Source: Candidatus Enterenecus merdae (GTDB lineage: Bacteria > Bacillota > Clostridia > Oscillospirales > Oscillospiraceae). Taken from it: a DNA stretch of 32,512 bases. Where the stretch lies: NCBI GenBank assembly GCA_018716385.1, contig DVJZ01000022.1, forward strand, positions 1-32,512, in the 5' to 3' direction. Both the position numbers and the translations under genes were made by a program. Below are positions 1 to 8,800 of the stretch, piece by piece. Under the pieces are notes generated by a model that did no database searches, was not told where the DNA came from, and saw only the letters and a list, made by a program, of their open reading frames with translations. Position 1 is the first letter of the stretch, and each line of letters begins with the position of its first letter.

Positions 1-14
1 TCCACAGCGACGAA

Positions 15-129
15 GTCGGTGCTGATTGCGGTGAGGGTCCACCCGTTCCCTTTCCGAACACGGCAGTTAAGCTCACCCGCGCCCACGATACTTGGCTGGC
101 GACGGCCTGGGAAAATAGGTAGTGCCGAC
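15..129 (+). rRNA. rrf: 5S ribosomal RNA
   Basis: The conserved 5S core is readable (CCCGTTCC near 42-49, CCGAACACGG at 54-63 and AGTTAAGCTC near 65-74). The ends pair to close helix I: GTCGGT at 15-20 with GCCGAC at 124-129. It is followed at once by a tRNA cluster, so this is the 3' end of an rRNA operon whose 16S and 23S genes would lie before the window. Confidence 0.93.
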
Positions 130-138
130 ATGTAAAAA

Positions 139-170
139 GGGGTCTGGTCTTCACCGGGCCAGACCTCTTT
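139..170 (+). terminator. Stem-loop after 5S rRNA
   Basis: GGTCTGG at 141-147 pairs with CCAGACC at 159-165 and is followed by CTCTTT. The tRNA genes continue only ten bases later in the same direction, so this may be a processing stem or a leaky terminator rather than a full stop. Confidence 0.5.
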
Positions 171-175
171 CATAT

Positions 176-251
176 TCCTCCTTAGCTCAGTTGGTAGAGC
201 ATGCGGCTGTTAACCGCAGGGTCGTTGGTTCGAGTCCAACAGGGGGAGCCA
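176..251 (+). tRNA. tRNA-Asn (GTT)
   Basis: Complete cloverleaf. The acceptor 176-182 pairs with 241-247, the D arm contains AGCTCAGTTGGTAGAGC, the anticodon stem TGCGG/CCGCA encloses loop CTGTTAA with anticodon GTT, and the T arm is GTTGG-TTCGAGT-CCAAC. Discriminator G248 and an encoded CCA at 249-251 follow. Confidence 0.95.
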
Positions 252-252
252 G

Positions 253-298
253 CCTGACGCATATGCCGCCACTTCGGTGGCGGCATATGCGAGTCAGG
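253..298 (+). other. Strong intergenic hairpin with UUCG tetraloop
   Basis: Bases 259-272 pair perfectly with 277-290 (14 bp) around a TTCG loop closed by C-G, the extra-stable cUUCGg class. Outer bases CCTGAC (253-258) pair with GTCAGG (293-298). It lies between tRNA-Asn and the CAT tRNA and lacks a T tract, so a processing or stabilising element in the polycistronic tRNA transcript is more likely than a terminator. Confidence 0.75.
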
Positions 299-312
299 AA
301 TCAGACCGGCGT

Positions 313-389
313 GGGCCTTTAGCTCAGTTGGTTAGAGCAGCCGGCTCATAACCGGCCGGTCCACGGTTCGAGCCCGTGAAGGCCCACCA
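313..389 (+). tRNA. tRNA with CAT anticodon (Met or Ile2)
   Basis: The acceptor GGGCCTT (313-319) pairs with AAGGCCC (379-385). The anticodon stem GCCGG/CCGGC encloses loop CTCATAA with anticodon CAT. Discriminator A386 and CCA 387-389 follow. CAT may be elongator Met or the lysidine-modified Ile2. The overall body resembles the Ile2 type known from Bacillus, but sequence reading alone does not settle it. Confidence 0.93.
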
Positions 390-392
390 TTT

Positions 393-468
393 AGGGGTAT
401 AGCTCAGCTGGTAGAGCATCGGTCTCCAAAACCGAGTGCCGAGGGTTCGAATCCTTCTGCCCCTGCCA
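393..468 (+). tRNA. tRNA-Trp (CCA)
   Basis: The acceptor AGGGGTA (393-399) pairs with TGCCCCT (458-464). The anticodon stem TCGGT/ACCGA encloses CTCCAAA with anticodon CCA. Discriminator G465 and encoded CCA 466-468 follow. Confidence 0.95.
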
Positions 469-503
469 GACAAACCACAGTTGGATACTGTTTCCATAAA
501 AAT

Positions 504-580
<77 letters not shown>

Positions 581-584
581 TTTT

Positions 585-660
<76 letters not shown>

Positions 661-697
661 AAAGGAGGACATCCATAGGATGTCCTCCTTTTTTATC
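661..697 (+). terminator. Intrinsic terminator of the rRNA/tRNA operon
   Basis: A perfect 14-bp stem (661-674 with 678-691), a three-base loop and a T-rich tract follow the CCA end of tRNA-Thr directly. The left arm is A-rich and the right arm T-rich, the classical intrinsic form. Confidence 0.92.
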
Positions 698-1338
698 TCC
701 CAGGGCTGCCGCTTCGGCTTTGGCCATGGACTGATATGCACTGGAACAGTAAGGGATGACGTTCCTATTAGGGATCCAAGGAAATCCCTGTCCCAACTTA
801 CGCAGCCATGGCTCAGAGAATGATAGAAAATTTTGGGGACGCGTCTGTGGCACTAACTTAACCTGCATTTGCCCCTTCAAGACCGAATAAATTCCTGGGA
901 GGGAAAGGGTTCCCAGGAATTTTGCTTTGGTGGCTGGTATCTTGTATAAGGCCGGGGGATAGGGCGGCGCCTCGGGTGAAGATTGGATGATCAAGTTGAA
1001 CTCTGCAGCGGCCATGCCGCAAGCGTTACCGCTAAAGCTTGACGCTACTGGTCTTTTTTCTTTAGCGGGCCGGGCCTAAACCTGTGCCCTCCCCAGGGCG
1101 AGAGCGATTCTTTTGCGCGTTGTCATACTTTTGCTTTTTTAAGACCCCGATCCCCAGGCGGATTAGCTCCAATGTGGCGGCAGAGCGGCTGGGCTGGCGG
1201 CGTTCAAAGCGGAAAAAGAGGCGAAGCAGAAGGGCGACCCGGTATAACGGCCGCCAAGTCGGAAGAAGAAACCGGCAAGACACAAAGTCTGGACAGAGCA
1301 GGGTCCCGATGCTGGGACAATGTTCAAGTGGGGTAGGG
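698..1338. other. Gene-free stretch with two inverted repeats
   Basis: No reading frame here has a good ribosome site together with a recognisable protein. Two structures stand out. AATTCCTGGGA at 890-900 pairs with 911-921 and is followed by a short T run, which is terminator-like. CCGCTAAAG at 1029-1037 is inverted at 1060-1068 with a T-rich loop. The DNA may be decayed coding or mobile sequence, but nothing identifies it. Confidence 0.4.
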
Positions 1339-1367
1339 TTGTATTTCCCCGGCTCTTATGTTACGAT
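1339..1367 (+). promoter_or_regulatory. Possible promoter of the cohesin/protease pair
   Basis: TTGTAT at 1339-1344 and TACGAT at 1362-1367 are 17 bases apart, a moderate sigma-A match. It would leave a leader of roughly 150 bases before the first gene. That leader contains a stem (CTACCCTG/CAGGGTAG, about 1389-1420) but matches no riboswitch known to me. Confidence 0.35.
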
Positions 1368-1523
1368 CTATATAGTAAGTACATAGCGGCTACCCTGGCC
1401 GGGAGGGGTACAGGGTAGTAGCGAACCATTGCAGGCCGGGAGGGTATGGGCAGCAGTGTCTACCCCGCAGTGGGCAGAGAAACGGGTGCAAGAATGAAAA
1501 AGCAAAGGAGTTGAGGTAAGATC

Positions 1524-2867
1524 ATGAGGTGGTACAAAGCAAGGATAAGCAGATGGGCGGCGGCAGCACTGGCAGTCATCCTGCTGGTGGGCTGCATCCA
1601 GATCAGCCTGTCCTCCGCCCGGGCGGCCTCGGTGGATCTGCGGGTTCCGGGGTCTGCTTCCTTCGAGGTGGGAGATCAGGTGACGGTGGAACTTGTTGCC
1701 ACCGTCAGCCAGGCAGTGACGGACGGAGTGCTGACGCTCCAGTATGATCGGAACGCGCTGGACTATGTGAGTGCGCAACAGGGTTCTGCCTGGACGAACA
1801 GCGGCCGGTTGGTCCTGGAGGACAACGGGACGCAAGACGGCCGGGTGGTGCTGGCCTTTGCGGCGGAGAATCAGGCTGCCACGAACGGGATCCTGTTCAC
1901 CGTGACATTTGCAATTCAGCGGACAGGCAGCGTGACCATTTCCCTGGGCAGCGGCAGCTATCTGACCGGCGTGAGCGGAGACCTGTCTGCCTCGGTGGAG
2001 ATCAATGTGGGTGGCGGCACGCAGGTCACCCCCGGGCCGACCCCGACGCAGTCCCCGGCGGATCCGAGCAATCCTGGTACATCCAACCCGCCGGTGACGC
2101 CCACTCAGCCGGGCACGACCAACCCACCGGTGACGCCCACCCAGCCGGGGACAACCAACCCACCGGTGACACCCACCCAGCCGGGGACAACCAACCCGCC
2201 CGAGGAACCGGGTGCGTCTGATCCCCCTGTGACGCCCACTCTGCCGGGCGGTGGGACACTCCTGCCACCGGTGACCCCCTCCCAGCCGCCGGAAGAGCCG
2301 GAGGATCCGGAGGTGCCCGCCGTAGAGTTTACCGATGTGGAAACCGGCGCCTGGTACTATGGGAGCGTGGCGTACATGGTGGAAAAGGGCCTGATGCTGG
2401 GCGTGAGCGATACGGTCTTTGCCCCTGACGACGGGACCACCCGGGGGATGCTGGCCACCATTCTGTACCGGTTGGCCGGCTCGCCGGAAGTGTCCGGGAG
2501 CATGGACTTCACCGACATCCAGGGCGACGCATACTATCGCAGTGCGGTGCTCTGGGCGGTGCAGAACGGCATTACCATGGGTGTGAGCGACACCGCCTTT
2601 GCCCCCGATGACCAGATTACCCGGGAGCAGCTGGTTACCCTCCTGTACCGGTATGCTCAGGCCACCGGACGGGACACCACGGCTCGGGCGAACCTGGACG
2701 ACTTTGGAGATGTGGACCGGATCAGCGGCTTTGCCCGGGACGCGATGGCCTGGGCCGTAGCGGAGGGCATTGTCCAGGGCGGATCGAACGCCATGATCCT
2801 GCCCGGCGACGAGGCCAGCCGGGCGCAGATTGCTGCGATCATCCAGCGGTTTGACACGGCGGAGTAA
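1524..2867 (+). CDS. SLH-anchored surface protein with one cohesin-like domain
   Basis: A 447-aa exported protein, probably a cell-surface scaffold that holds a dockerin-bearing partner. The N-terminus is basic then hydrophobic. Either a lipobox (LVGC, Cys24) or a signal peptidase I site after SSARA near residue 34 could be used. Residues about 35-160 have the cohesin pattern: GDQVTVELVATV, a beta-rich middle, LTLQYDRNALDYVSA and ILFTVTFAIQ. A Pro/Thr linker with three 12-residue repeats begins at residue 188. Three SLH repeats (about 268-320, 327-381, 392-443), with motifs such as TREQLVTLLYRY, end the protein; SLH repeats bind secondary cell-wall polymer. A GAGGT site lies six bases before ATG. 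The next gene, 16 bases downstream, encodes a protease with a dockerin, which makes a partnership likely. The cohesin call rests on pattern recognition; the SLH call is strong. Confidence 0.85.
   Translation: MRWYKARISRWAAAALAVILLVGCIQISLSSARAASVDLRVPGSASFEVGDQVTVELVATVSQAVTDGVLTLQYDRNALDYVSAQQGSAWTNSGRLVLEDNGTQDGRVVLAFAAENQAATNGILFTVTFAIQRTGSVTISLGSGSYLTGVSGDLSASVEINVGGGTQVTPGPTPTQSPADPSNPGTSNPPVTPTQPGTTNPPVTPTQPGTTNPPVTPTQPGTTNPPEEPGASDPPVTPTLPGGGTLLPPVTPSQPPEEPEDPEVPAVEFTDVETGAWYYGSVAYMVEKGLMLGVSDTVFAPDDGTTRGMLATILYRLAGSPEVSGSMDFTDIQGDAYYRSAVLWAVQNGITMGVSDTAFAPDDQITREQLVTLLYRYAQATGRDTTARANLDDFGDVDRISGFARDAMAWAVAEGIVQGGSNAMILPGDEASRAQIAAIIQRFDTAE
2085..2192 (+). repeat. Three 36-bp in-frame tandem repeats (Pro/Thr linker)
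   Basis: Three consecutive 36-bp units (2085-2120, 2121-2156, 2157-2192), each encoding NPPVTPTQPGTT, differ by only a few bases. They form the extended linker between the cohesin-like and SLH parts of the scaffold. Copy number could change by slippage. Confidence 0.9.
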
Positions 2868-2883
2868 GGGGAGGAATGACAGC

Positions 2884-5800
2884 ATGAAAGGCATTCAGAA
2901 ACGGGGCTTGGCCCTTCTGCTGGCGCTGGCTTTGACCGCCTCGCTGGCGCCGGCAGCGCTGGCGGTGCTGGCCGAGGGAGAGCCGGCACAGGACACACAG
3001 GCAGAGCAGACGCAGGAGCATCTGTCCGGCTTTGCCTTCCAGGATGACGATGAGACTGCCCCGGGCGGCCTGAGCTTGGCCGACCCCGGGGAGGGGAGCG
3101 GCACCACCGCCGTGGACGATGGGTCGGACACCATCACCGGCACCCTCACCGAGGGGACCGGTGAGGTCACCGAAGCGGCATTGGAGCCTGATGAGGATCG
3201 CCCCGCCGGCAGCGGCGCGGACAACGAGCCCGCGGCGGACGACCAGGTGACCTTCATTGTGGAGTTGGAGCAGCCCTCCCTGCTGGCCCAAGGTTATTCC
3301 ACGGATGAGATTGCCGGCGGCACCAGCTCGGTGCGCAATTATGAGGCTCGGCAAGAGGCCGCTGTGGAGGAGCTGAAGGCTCAGATCCTGGAGGCGGTGG
3401 GGGACGAGGCCGATGTGGAATTTGGCTATACCTACACGGTGGCCAGCACGGGCTTGTCCGTGACCACCACCTATGAGAACAAGGAGCAGATCGCCCAGCT
3501 GCCCGGGGTGGACCGGGTTTACGTGGCCCCCATGTTCCACATTCCGGAGACGGACGACCAGCTCTACCCCCAGACCAGCAACGCCACCACCATGATTGGC
3601 GCGGATACGGTCAACAGCACGGGCTATACCGGTGAGGGGATGCGCATCGCCATCATCGACACCGGCCTGGTGCTGAACCATCCCAGCTTTCAGGCGCTGT
3701 CGGACGACAAGCTCACTGAGGACTCCCTGACCCGGGACGAGGTGATCAACGTTTGGCGCAGCCTAAATGCCAGCCAGGGTTCTTCGGTGTACCCCGGCAA
3801 TGTCTATGTCAGCACGAAGGTGCCCTATGCCTACAACTATGCCCTGAACAACACGGACGTGTCCCATACTGGGGCAGGCAGTGACCACGGCACCCATGTG
3901 GCGGGCATCGCCGCGGCCAACCGGCTGAACACGACTGACGTGGTGGGGGTAGCCCCCGATGCGCAGCTGTTAGTCATGCAGGTATTTACTGGAAACGGGG
4001 CCAATTGGGATACGGTGATGGCCGCCCTGGAGGACTGTGTGGCCCTGGACGTGGACGTGGCCAACCTCTCCCTGGGATCGGCGGCTGGCTATACCGATGA
4101 CGACCAGAACATGATTGAGATCCTGCAAAGGCTGACCAATGCCGGGGTCCAGGTGGTCATTGCCGCAGGCAACGATACCAACAGTGCCTATAACAACAGC
4201 TTCGGGGGCTACTCCCTGGCGGGAAACCCAGATATTGGTCTGGTGGGAACGCCCAGCACCTATGCTGCCGCCCTGAGCGTGGCCTCTGCGGACAACAACG
4301 CGGTGACGCAGCTCTACTTCACCGTGAATGGCCGGGAGATCGGCTACAACGACACGGGAAACGGCAACGAGCTGTTTAGCCGCTACAGTGGTCAGACGCT
4401 TTCGTTTGTGGCCCTGAGCGGATACGGGGATGAGGACAGCTATACAGGCGTCAACGTGAGCGGCAAAGTTGTGGTGGTGTCCCGGGGTGGCGGCGTGTCC
4501 TTCCCGGATAAGCAAGCCATCGCCCAAAGGCACGGGGCCATCGCCTGCGTGGTCTATAACAACACCACGGGCATCCTCAATATGCAGGTCAACACCGGGA
4601 CGGGCAACATCCCCTGCGTGTCCATCAGCCAGGCGGACGGCCAGTTCCTGGCCCAGCTGGGCAGCGGCTCTATGGCAGTGAGCAACCAGCCGGCCAAGGA
4701 GTTTCAATCCAACACCGCCATGAGCAGCTTCTCCTCCTGGGGGAGCGCCCCGAACCTGCAGCTGAAGCCCGAGATCACCGGCGTGGGCGGCAACATCTAC
4801 TCCACCCGGGATCCCGCTTATATGGGCAGCACCACCACCTACTACGGCAATATGAGCGGGACCTCTATGGCATCCCCCCAGGTGGCTGGGGCTATGGCAG
4901 TGCTGAACCAGTACCTGCGGGAGCAGGGCTATGAAAAGGGAATGACTACCTGGCAGTTGGCGGCCAACCTGCTGATGAGCACCGCCGACCCCATCTGGTA
5001 TAGCACCGAGCTGGAGTACTCCCCCCGGCAGCAGGGGGCGGGCCTGGTGGATCTGGAGGGGGCGACCGGTGCGGGAGCCTACCTGTCCAACCCCGATGCG
5101 GAGTATGGCCGGCCCAAGGCCGAGGTGGGGGAGAGCGCAAGCGGCACCTACCGCTTTACCTTCACCATTACCAACATCTCCAACGAGGACAAAACCTACC
5201 GGTTTGACTCCTCCCTATTCACCGAGACTTACAACAACGGCCTGATCGGTAACCAGCCCCACGCCCTGCAGGCTACGGTGCAGGTGGCCACCGGCGACGG
5301 GGCCGGGCTACGGTACGACTTCAACGGCGACGGAGCGATCACCACGGCGGACGCCCGGATGCTGCTGCGCTCCTTGAGCAACGCGAGCGTGATCCCCTCC
5401 ACCGATTCCCACTATACCTATCGGGACGTGGACGGGAACGGCACGGTGAATGAGGCAGACGTGTCCGTCATGGTGCGTTACTGCGCCGGGCTGTCCGTGG
5501 AGGTGAACCTGCTGGCCACCATCGGGAATGCCAGCGGGGCGACGGAGGTCACCGTGGCTGCTGGCGAGACCGAGACCTTCACCGCCACCATTACCCTGAC
5601 GGCGTCGGACCGGTCGTATCTGAACCAATTCCCCAACGGGATGTACGTGGAGGGCTACCTGTACGCGGAGAGTGCCGACGGCAATCCCGTGGAGAACCTG
5701 ACCATGCCCATCCTGGGCTTCTACGGCGACTGGTCGGCCGCCCCCGTGTTCGACGGGGTGAACGATCTAGAGGGGCAGACCAGCCTGTTTGAGCCGGTGG

Positions 5801-8800
5801 TGTACACCTACTATGACAACCAGCTGGGCACCAACCCCTATATCCGGGCCAGCCAGCGCACTGGCGACGGGTACAACGCCGTCTCCCAGAACAACCCCAT
5901 GGTGGAGATCGACCTGGGTCTGCTGCGCAACGCCAAGCTGCTGCGATTTACAGTTCGGAATGCGGCCACCGGCGAGCAGTACTTCCTAGAAGAGTCGGAG
6001 TACAACGCCAAGACCTATTACAGCGATACCTACGGCCAGGTGGTACCCTTCTACATCTACAACTCCACCCTGAGTGAGAACTACGTCTGGAACGGCCGGG
6101 ATCTGCGGGGCAACCTGGTTGCCAACGGGACGCGGGTCATCTATACGGTGGAGGCGTTCTTGGACGATGGGGACACGGTGGTGGACGACAGCTGGTCCTT
6201 CCAGGTGACCATGGACACCGAGGCTCCCCAGGTGCACAACGCCAGCAACCTGCAAAGCGCCCTGGACACCTCGGGCGGCCGGGCAGTCCTCACCCTGGAC
6301 CTGCAGGACAACACCAACATTGCGGCCATCCTGGTGGAGAACCAGAACGGAGACATCGTCGGCCGGTACGAACCGGGGACGGGGGTTACTGCTGGTTCCC
6401 GTTATAATCAGGAGATTGACATCACCGGCCTGGGCTCCGACTTCACCATCATTGTGGCGGACTATGCCTGCAACGAGACGGAGCTGGCAGTCCACCTGAC
6501 GGGCACGGAGGTGGAGAACCCCACCGTCCAGGAACTGGATACGGGCCGCCTGTATGGCAGCGAGAATATCACTGTGGCGGGTAGCGTGGACCTGGGCTGG
6601 TTCAGCGTGGATAAGACGAATCTGAGCGGCGCCCGCAATGAGACCTTCTCCACCGACACCTATTTCTCCGGCGAGTATGTGGACGGCTACGTTGTGGCCC
6701 AGCGCAGCAACGGCGACGTGGTGGTGCTCACCCCCTATGGCTCCTACTGGGGAGCCCAGACGATCATCCCTGCCGCTGCGGCTGCGGAAGGCCAGAGGGG
6801 CTTCCAGACCCTGTATGACATGGCCCTCCAGTACAATAGCTCCGGGCTGGACCGGCTGTTCGCCGTGGGCTGGACCTACAGCGGCACCATCACCGGCAAT
6901 GCCTACGGAGGGACGAACTGGCTGTATGAGATCGTGTTCCCTGCAGGAGGGACTCCTTACATCAAGGAGCTGCACGCGCTCACCGGCCTTTCCTCAGGGG
7001 AGGAAATGGTGTGCCTGACCATCTCGGATGAGGGAACCTTCTACGGCATCAGCACCAGCGGCACCTTGTGGAAGATTGACCCGAACTCCGGGGCCTGCAC
7101 CAGCATCCGCCTCATCACTGAATTTACCGGCCTGGCGGGCTACAGCGGGGTGAACGTCATCCAATCTATGGCCTATGACCATGAGGAGGACGTGATTTAC
7201 TGGGCGGCCCACAGCCAGACTTCCAACGGATACACCTACAGCCACCTATGCCAGATCGTGAAGCTCGACCCCAAGCAGGCCAACTGCCCCGGGCAGGTGA
7301 TCGGCAGCCTGGGCCACTCGGGCGCGTCTGCCCTGTTCGTGCCTACGGATCTGGAGTCCGACCTGTTCGGGCTGAGCAACCAACCCACAGGGTTCAGTGT
7401 CAGCCCCACGCAGGTCACCCTTCTGGCGGGCATGACCACCACCCTGAGCGTGAGCTGGTCGCCCTGGAATGCCGAGGCTCAGCCCATCACCTGGAGTTCC
7501 AACAACGAGAATGTGGCCAAGGTAGACAGCCGCGGTGTGGTGACCGCGGTGGCCCAGGGCACGGCCCAAATCCAGGCGACGGCCCAGGTGTATAACACGA
7601 CCACGAGCCAGATGGAAAACCGCACGGTGAGCGTCACGGTCAACGTGCAGTCGGCTCAGTCTAAGCTATACGGCTTTGTGGCCACCTCTGGCGGGGTGGA
7701 TGCGCGGAACTGGATCACCTACAGCGCGGCCAACCCCGGGAGCGCCACCACGATCGGGTCGGCCAGCCAGTACTGGCAGGGCGGGGCCTATTATGAGGGC
7801 AACGTCTACACCGTGGAGTATCCCAGGAACACCCAAGGGCTGTCCGGCTACACGGGCACCGTCGTGTACAAGAGTGCGGTGGGGGCAGATGGCAGCCTTG
7901 GCAACCCGGTAGAGATCAGCCGCACCCTGAACATCGAGGTCGGCAGCCTGGCCATTGACTACAACACTGGCCGGATGTACGGCGTGGACCTGACCAACGG
8001 CGGCCTTGTCATCGTAGATACCCAGACCGGCCTGATCGACCCCCTGGGCACGTTTAAGTTTGACGGCCGGGTGGACTCTTCGGAGTATGTCATGACCGCC
8101 ATGGCCATCATCTGCAAGGGGACGGAGACCACCATCCTGACGAGCAGCATGAACGGCAACCTGTACACTGTGGACCCGGATACGCTGGAGTGCACCAACA
8201 TTGGAAACGCCGGCGGGGCGGAGTACTGGGGCTATGGCTCCATGACTTATGACTACAACACTGGCAACATCTACTGGGCTCCGGCCAGCATGGGCGGCAG
8301 CAACCCTCTGCTGCTGGTGACGCTGGAGGGGAGCGGCTCCACCCTGCGGGCACAGGTCTCCGAGCTGGGCTATGTGTCCCGGTCCGGCGGCGTGCAGCAG
8401 ACCGTGTTGTTCACCATCCCAGAGAAAGAGCCGGAGACCATCATCATTCCTGTGGAAGATATGTGGATCGAGGGGGCGGAAGAGCGTACTGCCCTGACAG
8501 GGGCCACCCTCCAGCTGGTGGCACAGACCAAACCCACCCGGCCCACGGTACGGGCCAAGACCTGGACGTCCAGCAATGAAAGCATTGCCACTGTGGACAA
8601 CTTCGGCAACGTTACCTTCCATCAGATAGGCACGGTCACCATCACCGCCACCCTCAACGACCGGAATGGCAAGGTCTTTACCGACTCTGTGACCTACACC
8701 GTCCTGCCCGGCGGAGGGAAACTGACGGCTAACCTGGCCGCAGATACGGCCACCGGTTACTACGGCTTCCAGATCACCGTGCCGGTGTCCACCCCCCAGA

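Noticed and set aside
122-322. Short open frames through the tRNA cluster
   Set aside because: They overlap complete tRNA cloverleaves and 5S rRNA; the translations are of tRNA sequence.
1084-1386. A 100-codon frame and its minus-strand counterpart near 1062-1283 as possible transposase remnants
   Set aside because: Translations are Arg-rich with no recognisable motif, no terminal repeats were found, and there is no ribosome site.
2085-2192. 36-bp repeats considered as a CRISPR array
   Set aside because: The repeats are directly tandem with no spacers, stay in frame and encode a Pro/Thr linker.
1368-2894. A 508-codon minus-strand frame over the cohesin/SLH gene
   Set aside because: Its sequence mirrors the repeat-rich plus-strand gene, it has no ribosome site, and the plus strand shows clear cohesin and SLH domains.
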